Assembly: GCF_000934685.1 (NCBI RefSeq) | Contig: NZ_JYNQ01000001.1 | Span: forward strand, 434,001 to 498,000 | Source of the DNA: Lacinutrix sp. Hel_I_90 | GTDB taxonomy: Bacteria > Bacteroidota > Bacteroidia > Flavobacteriales > Flavobacteriaceae | DNA length: 64,000 nucleotides | Direction: 5' to 3' | In this document: in pieces, positions 26,967-36,393 of the stretch | How the letters are laid out: every line of letters begins with the position of its first letter | How positions within the stretch are numbered: the stretch's first letter is position 1 | Made by a program: the position numbers and the translations under genes | The notes under the pieces: model-generated | What the model was told of the DNA's origin: nothing | Databases searched by the model: none | What the model saw: only the letters and a program-made list of their open reading frames with translations

Positions 26967-29051
26967 TTAAAGTTGAATATTAATTTTTCCGTATAGCAGG
27001 CGACCTACAATATTGCTGATGTTTTGTGTGTCTGTAAAATCAAATACATTATCAATGCCGAAACCCAATTGAACGTCTTTATAGAGGGTTTTATTTAGGG
27101 CGAAATCAATAATGGTGTAGGCGCTAACGAAGGCGTCATAAGTATCTAAATAGCTGTTTCCATTACTATCAAGCAAACCATATTTACTGCGATAGGTGGC
27201 TCTGATATTAGTATCCATCTTCCATTTAGGAAGGGTATAAAAGACTTTTAAGTTTGCCAAGTGGCGGGACCTGTTGAACAAGCCGAAATACTCAGATTCT
27301 TTGAGTTGAAAGGATGGTGATCTGGCGTTTTTCCTGGCAAATACGTCGCCGTTTTCAAAAGCATTTTCTGCATCGTTATCTTTGGCATATAATAATTGAT
27401 AGCCGCCAGATACTTGAAGTTGGTTTGTAGGTTTCCAGGTGGCATTAAGTTCTAAACCTTGTGTATACACTTTATTTACATTGTAATAGCTAAACACATT
27501 TTGACCATTGGTTTTATTCGCAATAATTCTTGTGTCGATTAAATCAGTAATGCTATTTTTAAAGAGGTTTAAAATCAGTTTAAAATCAGATAAAAACGTA
27601 TAATCAAAGCCAATATTGATACTTACTGAATGTTCAGGATGTAAGACATCGTCAAACTGTGAGATAGGAACAATGCTATGGGCTATTTCTCCTTGAGCTT
27701 CTAATTTTGGAATAGCAGTTGCAACCGCATTATAGCCTAAAACAGTATAGCCAACCGTGGCATTGCTAAAATCAAAATAAAGCTGTCTAAAATCGGGAGC
27801 TTTAAAGCCGTACCCCACTGAGCCTTTAATCGCGAATTGATTATTCAGTTCATATCTGAGGGCTACTTTAGGACTAAACTGTGATTTGTATTTGTTGTGA
27901 CTATCAAAACGAGCACCAATAATCACATTCAGTTTTTGTGTAAAATGACCCTCATATTGCAGGTAGACGTAAGGGGAATTAAATTCTGGTTCAACAGTAA
28001 AATCTGTTCTGTCTAAAGTCTCCCTATTAAACCCTAAGCCGCCAATAAAGGCATTTTTGGCGTCAGGATTAAAAGTGCCACGAATTTCAGGGCGGATTAA
28101 TAACTGATTGTAATACCCGTTACTAAACCGGCTTCCATCTTCATGATCTAAATAGTCTTTTGCTTTATATCTTGTGGCGTAAAACTCAAAGTAGCTGCTC
28201 CATTTTTTTGTATACTTATGACTGAATTTTAAATGGGTATTCCATTCTGTAATGGCGCTTTCTCCTTTTAGAGCTGCTGTGGCAATATAGTCTTGGTTTT
28301 GGGTATAATACTTAGCCGAAATAAAGAGGTCTGTCGCATCAGAAAGGTCATAAGTCACTTTTGTATTTAGTGTGTAATTGTTAAAAGGCTCTACTGTATT
28401 TAGGGCATCCGTTTTATTTAAATCATAACCATCACTGCAATTTCTATCTAAAAAAGCACTCACGCCAAGCATCTTTTTTTTATAATTAATTGTAGTACTT
28501 AAATCGTGCGTGTTAAATGTCCCAAACCTATAACTAGCGTTCCCTTTAAAACCGTTTTTTGGGGTTTCTGTAATGATGTTAATCACCCCGCCAAGCGCTT
28601 CACTGCCATAAAGACTAGACGAGGCGCCTTTAACAATTTCTATCTGTTTGATGTTGCCAACCGTTATTCTGCTAATGTCTAAAGTACCCGCTGAACGACC
28701 AATAAGAGGAACGCCATCTACAAGAATTAAGGTGTATTGCGCATCTAATCCTTGCAGCTGAATCCCTTGTCCGCCACCAAAATCTGGGATCGTTATTAAT
28801 CCTGTTTGTTCATTAAGAATGTCGTTTAGCCGCATGGCGTTAGCACGCTCAATGTCCTTTTTAGAAACAATTTGAGCAGGAAGCGGTAAAGAAGATAATT
28901 GCCTTACCGTTCGTGTTGCTGTAATAATAACTTCATCTAAAGTTTCAGTTTTAGTGGAATCCTTTACGAGCACTTTAGTTTCCTGAGAAAATAAATGGGC
29001 TATAAAAAAAAGCGAAAAATAAACTGTGAAATGTTTGTTATTTAGATTCAT
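26967..29051 (-). CDS. TonB-dependent outer membrane receptor, HmuR-like
   Basis: This 694-residue receptor has a signal peptide (FIAHLFSQ), a TonB-box/plug start (EVIITATRTVRQ) and a plug domain with LVDGVPLIGR, QIEIVKGASSSLYGSEALG and GVINIITETP. A 22-strand beta-barrel ends in KINIQL, with the aromatic/hydrophobic C-terminus typical of barrels. There is no CarboxypepD N-terminal extension, so it is not SusC type. The immediate downstream hmuY gene marks it as the heme receptor of an HmuRY-type system. It leads the operon and has a palindromic operator just upstream of its -7 box. Confidence 0.9.
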   Translation of the reverse strand: MNLNNKHFTVYFSLFFIAHLFSQETKVLVKDSTKTETLDEVIITATRTVRQLSSLPLPAQIVSKKDIERANAMRLNDILNEQTGLITIPDFGGGQGIQLQGLDAQYTLILVDGVPLIGRSAGTLDISRITVGNIKQIEIVKGASSSLYGSEALGGVINIITETPKNGFKGNASYRFGTFNTHDLSTTINYKKKMLGVSAFLDRNCSDGYDLNKTDALNTVEPFNNYTLNTKVTYDLSDATDLFISAKYYTQNQDYIATAALKGESAITEWNTHLKFSHKYTKKWSSYFEFYATRYKAKDYLDHEDGSRFSNGYYNQLLIRPEIRGTFNPDAKNAFIGGLGFNRETLDRTDFTVEPEFNSPYVYLQYEGHFTQKLNVIIGARFDSHNKYKSQFSPKVALRYELNNQFAIKGSVGYGFKAPDFRQLYFDFSNATVGYTVLGYNAVATAIPKLEAQGEIAHSIVPISQFDDVLHPEHSVSINIGFDYTFLSDFKLILNLFKNSITDLIDTRIIANKTNGQNVFSYYNVNKVYTQGLELNATWKPTNQLQVSGGYQLLYAKDNDAENAFENGDVFARKNARSPSFQLKESEYFGLFNRSRHLANLKVFYTLPKWKMDTNIRATYRSKYGLLDSNGNSYLDTYDAFVSAYTIIDFALNKTLYKDVQLGFGIDNVFDFTDTQNISNIVGRLLYGKINIQL

Positions 29052-29069
29052 TCTTAATTAAATTTGCGA

Positions 29070-29077
29070 CAAATATA
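29070..29077 (-). promoter_or_regulatory. -7 promoter box (TATATTTG) of the hmu operon
   Basis: An exact TAnnTTTG match on the minus strand, 18 bases before the receptor start. The palindrome at 29081-29105 lies immediately upstream, between the -7 and expected -33 elements. Confidence 0.55.
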
Positions 29078-29080
29078 TAG

Positions 29081-29105
29081 CTTATTTTAATTCAGTCTAA
29101 ATAAG
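29081..29105. promoter_or_regulatory. Candidate Fur-like operator between hmu operon and divergent gene
   Basis: The 25-bp site has perfect 7-bp outer arms, CTTATTT and AAATAAG, and an AT-rich interior with partial symmetry. Its place between promoter elements of a heme receptor operon fits repression by an iron- or heme-responsive regulator (Fur family). The identity of the regulator is inferred. Confidence 0.5.
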
Positions 29106-29156
29106 AATAAGTAAATTTTAAACCTTTTTAAATTAATAAAAACAAACCCATTAAAA

Positions 29157-30047
29157 ATGAAACAATTAGCCATTTTAGCCCTAGTAACTTTAACATTTTC
29201 AGGAATTGGAAATGCCCAAACTAAAAAAACCAAAGACCAAAACGCCATAAAAGACCTGTGTGGTTGTTATGATATTACCTTTAAATATGCCGAAACATTC
29301 TCCCCAGATTCAACCTATTTAAAAGCCAAAAATTACAGGGCGCATGCCTTAGAATGGGCGGAATTGGTAACTGATAAAGACGATAAAATAGGTATTCAGC
29401 ACTTATTAGTGGTTAATGATACCATGGTTATTAAGCATTGGCGCCAAGACTGGGAGTTTCAAAACCAAAAGCTATTTACTTACGACTCTAAAAATACGTG
29501 GCATGTAAATGAACGCCCTGAAGCAGCGGTAGAAGGGCAGTGGGCTCAAAAAGTATATCAAGTAGATGATAGTCCAAGATATTCTGGTTCAGGAACCTGG
29601 GTTCATGTAGACGGCAAACACTATTGGAAAAATAAAACAGCGGCGCCATTACCAAGACGAGAATACACCAAACGCGATGATTATAACATCATGCTGAGAG
29701 GCAACACGGTTGAGCTAACAAATTATGGTTGGTTGCATGAACAGGATAACGACAAAGTGATCAGAGAAAACGGTAAAGAAGAACAGGTATTAGCTCAGGA
29801 GAAAGGCTATAATAGTTATACTAAAGTGGCAGACGAAAAATGCAAAATTGCCAGAGACTGGTGGAAAGAAAACAACAGCGTCTGGAAAAAAATAAGACAA
29901 GAATGGGATCTCGTTTTTGCAGAAAACAAGGTTGTACAACTGAAAGAAAAAGTAGAGGGCAAACGCTTGTATCAACACTTATTTGCCTTAGATAATACGG
30001 CCAGTAACAAAGAAATAAGAGCGATCATCACTAGTTTTTTAAATTAA
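29157..30047 (+). CDS. DUF6607-like secreted protein, divergent from the heme operon
   Basis: This 296-residue protein has a signal peptide (SGIGNAQT). The mature part is rich in Trp and Tyr: CGCYDITFKYAETFSPD, IKHWRQDWEFQNQ, TYDSKNTWHVNE, EGQWAQKVYQVDDSPRY, NYGWLHEQDN. I associate this pattern with the DUF6607 family, commonly found beside TonB receptors in Flavobacteriia. It probably acts in the periplasm or outer membrane. Sharing the operator region at 29081-29105 with the hmu operon suggests common iron or heme control. The family name is from memory and should be treated as provisional. Confidence 0.75.
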   Translation: MKQLAILALVTLTFSGIGNAQTKKTKDQNAIKDLCGCYDITFKYAETFSPDSTYLKAKNYRAHALEWAELVTDKDDKIGIQHLLVVNDTMVIKHWRQDWEFQNQKLFTYDSKNTWHVNERPEAAVEGQWAQKVYQVDDSPRYSGSGTWVHVDGKHYWKNKTAAPLPRREYTKRDDYNIMLRGNTVELTNYGWLHEQDNDKVIRENGKEEQVLAQEKGYNSYTKVADEKCKIARDWWKENNSVWKKIRQEWDLVFAENKVVQLKEKVEGKRLYQHLFALDNTASNKEIRAIITSFLN

Positions 30048-30080
30048 TAAATACCCTTATAACAGGACACCTTTTGCATT

Positions 30081-30425
30081 ATGGAAGATATAAACACGAT
30101 TTATTATAACACATTTGGGATTGCTTTTCAATGGAAAAGGTGTACTGCTAAAGATTTTAGAAAGATTCAAATCGTCTTTAGAAACACCGGGTTGTTTTTA
30201 ACCCAAAAGGAGCTTATTCAATTTTCTAAGCATATCGAGAACACCTTAAACAGCTCCCGTTTATGTCATGACTGTAAAAAAAAGAAGTGTAGTAAATTAT
30301 TACTCTTAGAAGCGCCAAACCCGCAAACCAGTTTTTCGATGACTTATAAAGAGTTAAAAGACATTCAAGACCTTGTAAAAGGGACCTTATTTCACCTGGA
30401 GTTGGAGCGCTTATTAAAAAACTGA
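30081..30425 (+). CDS. Small hypothetical protein with CxxCx4C cluster, in the DUF6607 operon
   Basis: The 114-residue protein has no signal peptide. A cysteine cluster CHDCKKKKC in the middle could bind a metal or cluster. The rest is helical (LTQKELIQFSKHIEN, MTYKELKDIQDLVKG). It lies 33 bases after the DUF6607-like gene, so it is co-transcribed with it and probably part of the heme or iron response. I do not recognise the family. Confidence 0.65.
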   Translation: MEDINTIYYNTFGIAFQWKRCTAKDFRKIQIVFRNTGLFLTQKELIQFSKHIENTLNSSRLCHDCKKKKCSKLLLLEAPNPQTSFSMTYKELKDIQDLVKGTLFHLELERLLKN

Positions 30426-30747
30426 CCCTAAGAATGGAATTGCTAGCCGGCTCACTAGGCTGTAGGCGAGAACATAAGCTTTCTATAGCTTAGCATCACG
30501 CCCCATACGTAACTTTTTTGTTGGGAATTAGCTACTGGCTACGCCCTTTATTCCGCCATATAAAACCAATTTTTGTTTCTAAATACAAGAATAATACCCC
30601 ATGAAAAAGGGTGAATTCCCCCTTGTTTACCCTAGTTATAACTCATAATTTTAATGTGTATTTATTTAGTAAACACGCTATAACGCTGTCACTTCAGTAT
30701 GCCTTTGGCGACTTCAAATAGTGCAGCTTATCTTAAAACACGTTATT

Positions 30748-33048
30748 ATGAAAAAAAAATCAAAAGAACAGAAACCTTGGTTCAAGGTACCTTTGAACTA
30801 TGAGCAGAAACCCAATGAGAAAATAGACCTCATAGGCTTTCTTTTTAACTGTAGAGGGCTATTGCTTCAGCAGCAAATAGCTGAAAACAATACACTTGTT
30901 TTTAATATACTGGAAACACGCAATTCTGATAAGGGAAAAGCCCCCCCTAATTTAGATCAGTTGCGATTATTTATTGCTCCGGCAACCGATAAACGCATTT
31001 TAAAGGTGACGAATCTTCAGGAAATGGAAAGCTATAAAGCTTACGAACCTATTCTGAGCACTATAAAAAGTGGTACCGTTGAAATACAACCCATACCAGA
31101 GAGCCTCTCTCAATTTTGGCTGTATTGTAAATGTCGTATCACAGGAAAATTATCAAAGTGGTTTAACAGTGGCTTTGTTTGGGAAAATAAGGCTGTTTGT
31201 AATGCCAGAGTACATATTTGTGAGATTGATCACCTACGGTTTTGGATCCATAGGATTCCAGACCATATTATTGCAAAAATCCCAGATGCCATATTAAAGC
31301 CTGAACTCATAAAACCAGTACCAAGACCTTTTCCAGATCCACCGCCATTTGAGCGTTTGGATCCCGCTGTAATAGGGCAAACCCAAGCTGTGAATATCTT
31401 TGACACGAAATCGGCAGGAATGAAGCGTCAAGAAATAACAGCACAATTACCAGAATTGGGGTCTGATATAAAACAACAACTCGCCTCGGGGAATCTCAAC
31501 ACTATTAGAGAATCTATTGTAAACAATTACACTTTATTCCATCCGTGGTTTTGTTTATGGCCTTGGTGGTGGCCTTATTTTTACCGTTGTAAAGAACTGG
31601 CAGTCGTTAAAACAGATGCCAATGGAAGATTTGATACCAGCGTGACCTATTCATGCTTTGGTGATAAACCAGACATTTATATCTGGGTAGAATATTTCAT
31701 TAATGGCGAATGGACAACGGTGTACAAGCCACCAATTCCATGTCATACCCATTGGAATTACGCCTGTGGTACAAATATCAACATAACAATTACCGATCCT
31801 CGGGTACCAGGAGATTGCTGTTGTAACTGTCCTATAGGAGGTGATTTGGTTTTTTTAAGAACGATAAGTCACCATACTAGTGTGCGACATATTCAGCAAA
31901 CAGACCACTTTCAGTCACCACCAAATCAAGCAACAGCTTATAACCGTATTGGTTTAACCGATGCTGGTGCTACTGGTGACCCCGGCATATTAGAATCAGT
32001 TGTGGGCGATTATAAACGTCCGTTTGGAGGGAAACCTTCATTTTATATGGGCTTTGGTAGTGACCTTCCTAATACTGGTATTTATCATTATAGATGGAGT
32101 TACCGTCAGCTAAGGTCTGCAGATTTATCGGCAGTAGCCGATTCCTTTAAACCCTTGATTCCGTCTGGTGGTGAAGTGAGAAAAGGCTATGATTATGAAT
32201 ATTTAGATTCTAATGGTGACCTTCAAATCGGGCCAGATAGTGTAAAATTGGGTCCTTTTTCTGTTGGAGATAACGACAACCTGTATATCATTCCACCACA
32301 ATCGCCTAGTGAGGCCCCTTTTAATGTGGCGCAATCGTCAGAACCACAATGGCATCAGCAAACCTATAATATGAGTACGATTAGTTTTGATACGACTCAG
32401 TTACCTGGTGGTGATGGCTTATATGAATTTAAATTAGAACTGTTTGACAAGGCTGGAAATCTGCTCAACAATATTCAAAGGGATATTCTTAAGGTCCCTA
32501 AATATGACAATGCAGGCCTTAGTGAAAACGCACCAGATATTTTGTTGGATGACCCTACAGGAAATGCCATTACTGGTGGTACCGCAGATGCATTTAAGAT
32601 GGTCATGAGGTTTGACAATGAAAGTTGTGTTGCCGATATATTCACCATAAATGTTGATGGTGCTCCTGCTGCTGTAGATTGTTGTGGCTTTGTGAAATAC
32701 AAACCAAATGGGGCAGAAGAGGACCTTGAAATCACTTTTGAGGCCAGGCATCCAAACAATTTTGCGGTGTTTAGTTTTGGTGTGGTAAAAGGGACTTGTG
32801 GCGCTGTATCTAATGCTAATAGCAACGGTATGGTGATCGCGTCTACCGCAGTGTATGACTTAGATACGGCTACTGGAATTTATAGCCAGGAGTTCACACC
32901 AGAAGCCTTACTAGGGTCCTGTTATAACAGTGGTATAGGTAAGGCGGCTTTCGGTCAAAATTTACATGTATATACTATGGCTACCGATGGTCAAAGTCGT
33001 GTAAAGCATGACGCCAGTAAAAATGCGGCTTTTGCACTAGAACCATAA
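30748..33048 (+). CDS. Large Cys/Trp-rich protein of unknown function with transthyretin-like domain
   Basis: The preferred start is the ATG at 30748 (MKKKSKEQKPWFKV), giving 766 residues; a GTG at 30721 is an alternative. No signal peptide or T9SS tail is present. The middle contains a transthyretin/carboxypeptidase-regulatory-like segment (AVVKTDANGRFDTSV, then DIYIWVEYFINGEW), preceded by an aromatic patch (FCLWPWWWPYFYRC) and followed by a dense cysteine patch (DCCCNC). The C-terminal half is beta-rich with YEFKLELFDKAGNLL. The lack of an export signal and unusual composition resemble the HhH giant at 19717, so both may belong to one uncharacterised class of non-Sec proteins. Function unknown. 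Confidence 0.75.
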   Translation: MKKKSKEQKPWFKVPLNYEQKPNEKIDLIGFLFNCRGLLLQQQIAENNTLVFNILETRNSDKGKAPPNLDQLRLFIAPATDKRILKVTNLQEMESYKAYEPILSTIKSGTVEIQPIPESLSQFWLYCKCRITGKLSKWFNSGFVWENKAVCNARVHICEIDHLRFWIHRIPDHIIAKIPDAILKPELIKPVPRPFPDPPPFERLDPAVIGQTQAVNIFDTKSAGMKRQEITAQLPELGSDIKQQLASGNLNTIRESIVNNYTLFHPWFCLWPWWWPYFYRCKELAVVKTDANGRFDTSVTYSCFGDKPDIYIWVEYFINGEWTTVYKPPIPCHTHWNYACGTNINITITDPRVPGDCCCNCPIGGDLVFLRTISHHTSVRHIQQTDHFQSPPNQATAYNRIGLTDAGATGDPGILESVVGDYKRPFGGKPSFYMGFGSDLPNTGIYHYRWSYRQLRSADLSAVADSFKPLIPSGGEVRKGYDYEYLDSNGDLQIGPDSVKLGPFSVGDNDNLYIIPPQSPSEAPFNVAQSSEPQWHQQTYNMSTISFDTTQLPGGDGLYEFKLELFDKAGNLLNNIQRDILKVPKYDNAGLSENAPDILLDDPTGNAITGGTADAFKMVMRFDNESCVADIFTINVDGAPAAVDCCGFVKYKPNGAEEDLEITFEARHPNNFAVFSFGVVKGTCGAVSNANSNGMVIASTAVYDLDTATGIYSQEFTPEALLGSCYNSGIGKAAFGQNLHVYTMATDGQSRVKHDASKNAAFALEP

Positions 33049-33091
33049 GACTAATTTTTACCCTGAGAGGAATTAATCTAATACTCATTAC

Positions 33092-33121
33092 AAGCCCGTT
33101 AACTTTTGTGTTAACGGGCTT
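33092..33121. terminator. Strong hairpin between convergent genes
   Basis: A 12-bp perfect stem (33092-33103 AAGCCCGTTAAC with 33110-33121) sits between the 766-aa gene and the minus-strand lipoprotein gene. A T run is weak on both sides, but position supports bidirectional termination. Confidence 0.6.
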
Positions 33122-33194
33122 AAATGTGTCCTTTTCTCCAATGGGAGATTAGTGCCTTCGCGACGCGTATAATAGGCAGTTGTCCTGAGCGTAA

Positions 33195-34016
33195 TTAACA
33201 CCCCAATAACCCAAAAGAGACCACGAGTTCTTGATTCACTTGTTCACCCTTTATATTTTTAGCAGGAATCCAATGATCTGGTGTTTGCTGAATTAAATCG
33301 ATCATGAGTTGGTCAATCTTTGGATAATTTGAGGATCTGTCCAACCGAATATGATCAAGCGTTCCATGCTTAGTCACTGTAAAATGAAGCTTCGCCGGTT
33401 GTAATTTTCTAGCTTCAACCTTTTCAATAATAACGGCTTCTTTGCCTCTTGTTCTTAAAAACGCAAGCAGCGCTTTTTTTCCATTAACATAAGTGGCTTG
33501 TGTATCTGGTACAACAGAATAATGTGGCGAATCAAAAGTATCTTCTATCTGCCCCGTTTGTAAGTTTATGGCTGTAAATTCTATTCTTATATAAAAATCT
33601 AAAGTAGCATTTGGAGTTTTTAAAAGTGCTAGTTGTTTAGGCGTTAAGTCTGTGGTATACCCTAATTCTTGTTGGTTGGATGTTTTATCCTCTTTTATGG
33701 CAACAACCGCTACAGACTTTAAATCAATTATAGAATGAAACGTTTCTGGAGACATAAAATCACGAATGGAAGTCGCTTTTTTTAAATCACTTACCGTCAT
33801 AGGTTGAAACCTTGGGCCAACATCATAAATAAAATCGCTAAAGAGATTACTGTTAGTTTCCTTAATATTTAAAGGGTTAGCAGGCAAATTCACTACGTTA
33901 AGTGCCGTTTCTTCTACTTGTACTTTTACTTCTGCACTGCGCCATTGGTCACAACTCAAAACCATAAGACTCGATGTAATCATTACCAAGCTTAAAAGTT
34001 TAATTTCTTTTTTCAT
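33195..34016 (-). CDS. Lipoprotein with TonB-C-like domain
   Basis: This 273-residue protein has a lipoprotein signal (SLMVLSC then DQWRS). Its last 75 residues (KLHFTVTKHGTLDHIRLDRSS, IDQLMIDLIQQTPDHWIPAKN, VNQELVVSFG) follow the TonB C-terminal beta-alpha-beta pattern. There is no N-terminal membrane helix or Pro-rich linker of a true TonB. It may act in the periplasm as a signalling or envelope protein. It is divergent from a membrane-anchored regulator (34140) across 123 bases holding paired direct repeats, so the two genes probably form a regulator/target pair. Confidence 0.8.
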   Translation of the reverse strand: MKKEIKLLSLVMITSSLMVLSCDQWRSAEVKVQVEETALNVVNLPANPLNIKETNSNLFSDFIYDVGPRFQPMTVSDLKKATSIRDFMSPETFHSIIDLKSVAVVAIKEDKTSNQQELGYTTDLTPKQLALLKTPNATLDFYIRIEFTAINLQTGQIEDTFDSPHYSVVPDTQATYVNGKKALLAFLRTRGKEAVIIEKVEARKLQPAKLHFTVTKHGTLDHIRLDRSSNYPKIDQLMIDLIQQTPDHWIPAKNIKGEQVNQELVVSFGLLGC

Positions 34017-34064
34017 AACTGTTATTTTTAGTGTTCAAGTAAAACTAGAGTTACTTCACTCAAA

Positions 34065-34095
34065 AAGTGTCAAAAGAATGTAAAAGAAGTGTCAA
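34065..34095. promoter_or_regulatory. Paired direct repeats AAGTGTCAA, 22-bp phase
   Basis: AAGTGTCAA occurs at 34065-34073 and again at 34087-34095, exactly 22 bp (two helical turns) apart, with a related AGTGTTCAA at 34030-34038. Phased direct repeats are the usual binding sites of OmpR/PhoB-type winged-helix proteins such as the one encoded just downstream. Confidence 0.5.
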
Positions 34096-34139
34096 CTTAT
34101 ATAAAATGTGCTAAAATTGTATGTTATTTACAAGTAATT

Positions 34140-35000
34140 ATGATGAAACGTAACACTTATTTATTTAAAGGCTTGTTAATACTTGTATTAGGCACTCTAA
34201 TACAATCGTGTACAACACAGACCAATAGCAAAAATGCCGATATTATAAAAGTGGCGCTACGTGATGTTGGCCATCAACTATTACTAAATAATCAAGACTC
34301 AACATCACGAGTTAAACCAATTATTGCTTTAGAAGAATTCAAATACCAAATAGCGTTTGAAAACCACCTAATCATCCATCCCGATAGTTTAGTGCGCATC
34401 ATGACAAATAGCTTTAAAAAAGCAAACGTATCACAACATTATTTGACTGAAGTTTTGCAATGTAAAGATCCGCAAGTGGCTTACAGCTATCAAATGAAGG
34501 CTACTATTGAAAAAGGCATGGTGCCCTGTATTGGTAGAGTTTTAGAGAAGGGGTGTTATACCATTACTGTAAAATTTACTAAAGCTCCAAAACCAATGGT
34601 AACCGCTAGGGATTCATTACTTTGGGTTTTAGCTGCGGGTTTTGTATTGTTAGCCGTTGTCCTGTATAAAAAAAACGCAAAGACAACGCATACACCGACC
34701 AACGAGAACTACGAAGTTATAGGACACTACAAATTTTACCCAGAACAGAACAAACTCATTAAAGAAGCGCTTGAAATTAGTTTGTCTAAAAAGGAGTGTG
34801 AGTTACTAGCCATCTTTATTGCGCACCCAAACCAAATTGTCACCCGTGATACATTAACAAAAAAGGTTTGGGAAGATAAAGGAGTAATTGTTGGCCGGAG
34901 TTTAGACACGTATATTTCTAAACTGCGCAAACTGTTACAAGACGATGATTCCATTAAACTGACTAACGTGCATGGTGTAGGGTATAAGTTAGAATGTTAA
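34140..35000 (+). CDS. Membrane-anchored winged-helix transcriptional regulator with periplasmic sensor
   Basis: The preferred start is the ATG at 34140 (MMKRNTYLFKG), giving 286 residues; a GTG at 34089 lies within the repeats. Residues 8-24 are a signal/lipobox-like segment (LGTLIQSC). Residues 25-158 form a periplasmic domain with three or four Cys. Residues 159-176 form a transmembrane helix (LLWVLAAGFVLLAVVLY). Residues about 195-286 form an OmpR/PhoB winged helix: LSKKECELLAIFIAHPNQI, VWEDKGVIVGRSLDTYIS, KLRKLL and HGVGYKLEC. This is a one-component regulator like ToxR/CadC but with inverted order, the sensor being N-terminal. It likely senses an envelope signal and controls itself and the divergent lipoprotein. 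Confidence 0.85.
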   Translation: MMKRNTYLFKGLLILVLGTLIQSCTTQTNSKNADIIKVALRDVGHQLLLNNQDSTSRVKPIIALEEFKYQIAFENHLIIHPDSLVRIMTNSFKKANVSQHYLTEVLQCKDPQVAYSYQMKATIEKGMVPCIGRVLEKGCYTITVKFTKAPKPMVTARDSLLWVLAAGFVLLAVVLYKKNAKTTHTPTNENYEVIGHYKFYPEQNKLIKEALEISLSKKECELLAIFIAHPNQIVTRDTLTKKVWEDKGVIVGRSLDTYISKLRKLLQDDDSIKLTNVHGVGYKLEC

Positions 35001-35028
35001 TGGTCGTTAAGCATAGCGTCGCTTTCTA

Positions 35029-35769
35029 CTACTTTTGTTCGCTGGGTACAATATAAAGATCGTTAATATTAACCCGCTTAGGTTGTGTAAGCGTATAAAG
35101 TATCGCATTGGCAATATCTTCAGATTCTAAGGTGGTCATTTTTTGCATGTCCTCCATTTTTTCTTTAATATCTTCATCTGTAATGGTATCCGCAAGATTC
35201 GTATCAACAGCCCCTGGCTCAATAGAAGTCACATTAATACCATATTTTGGCGTTAATTCTTGACGCAAACCTTCAGAAAACATTTTTACAGCCGATTTCG
35301 TAGCACAGTAAACAGCGCCACCAGGGAAATAACGGTGTGCCGCCATAGACGAAACATTAATTATAGCGCCGCCTTTACTTCTAATTAATTCTGGTAACAC
35401 AGAAGCTACGCCATTAAGAACCCCTTTTAAATTCACATCAACCATTTGGTCCCATTCCTCTGTTTTTAATTTTTCTACAAAAGATAAAGGCATTAATCCT
35501 GCATTGTTAATCAAGCCATCCACTTTACCATAAGCTTTCACTGTTTTCTCTAAAGCCGTTTTAAAATCATTACTTTTAGTCACATCACCAACAGCCACTA
35601 AGGCCTGTCCATGGTCTTTTTCGATAACTTTTTTAAGTGCGTTCAATTGGTCTTCACTTCGTGCCATAAGAACCACTTTCGCGCCGTTTTTAGCTAATTT
35701 TTTTGCTGTGGCTTCTCCAATACCGCTTGACGCGCCAGTTATTATTATTACTTTGTCTTTCAATTCCAT
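35029..35769 (-). CDS. SDR family NAD(P)-dependent oxidoreductase
   Basis: The ATG at 35769 (MELKDKVIIITGASSGIGEA) gives 246 residues, the normal length for a classical short-chain dehydrogenase; an upstream ATG at 35802 adds an unlikely extension. The motifs are complete: TGASSGIGEA (cofactor glycine loop), NNAGLMP, the catalytic Ser in INVSSMAAH, and YCATKSAVK (Tyr and Lys). ARSEDQL after beta2 suggests NADP(H). It resembles YdfG-like serine/3-hydroxy acid dehydrogenases. The substrate is unknown. It converges on the winged-helix regulator gene with a 28-base gap. Confidence 0.92.
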   Translation of the reverse strand: MELKDKVIIITGASSGIGEATAKKLAKNGAKVVLMARSEDQLNALKKVIEKDHGQALVAVGDVTKSNDFKTALEKTVKAYGKVDGLINNAGLMPLSFVEKLKTEEWDQMVDVNLKGVLNGVASVLPELIRSKGGAIINVSSMAAHRYFPGGAVYCATKSAVKMFSEGLRQELTPKYGINVTSIEPGAVDTNLADTITDEDIKEKMEDMQKMTTLESEDIANAILYTLTQPKRVNINDLYIVPSEQK

Positions 35770-36393
35770 AGTGGTTTTTTTTAGATTACTTACTGAAATC
35801 AATATAAGATAGGAATGCTTATCAGGTTAACTGAAACGCAGTTAATGTTGACTAGATTGAATAGTGATTTTGAAGGTTACAAACAGATTATATACGGTCT
35901 TATAATGCAGAGTCTCATAAAACCAGAATGCTATAGGACTCTACAAAAAATAGCTATTAATCATTAAGCCTTTCCATAAGCATTGAAGAAAAATAGTGCA
36001 CACCTGTTTTCATGCGTTCTTCATCTCCCTTCAACGTTGGCCGTTTTAATAAAATGTTTATGATGGTTTAGCATGAGCAGGTGACACCAAGGCCGTTAAC
36101 CCAGAAACCCTACTAATTTAGAGGGTAAAGTTGTTAAATTAGATTTTTTTTAATCTAAAAATGTTAACCTTTTAATTTCTCAAACATTAAAAGAAAAACA
36201 ATTAGAATAAATACGATGAAGACTTTAAAAAATGTAATCCCCGCAGTACTACATACCCTCTTTTTTAAATCATGTAGCAACAGCCGCTATTTACAAAGCT
36301 TTAAAGGTCTTTTCTGTTCTCTCTATTAAAACATATTTTAGTTCTTATTTTTTTTATTAACTTTATGATTGCCAACACTTAACCTATAATCTC
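35770..36393. other. Intergenic region with a possible short relic frame
   Basis: There is no supported gene. A 37-codon frame from ATG 36216 (MKTLKNVIPAVLHTLFF) resembles the start of a signal peptide but ends early and has no further homology that I can see, so it may be a relic. Confidence 0.35.

Noticed and set aside
36216-36329. 37-codon frame resembling a signal peptide start
   Set aside because: Too short and without continuation in other frames; noted only as a possible relic.
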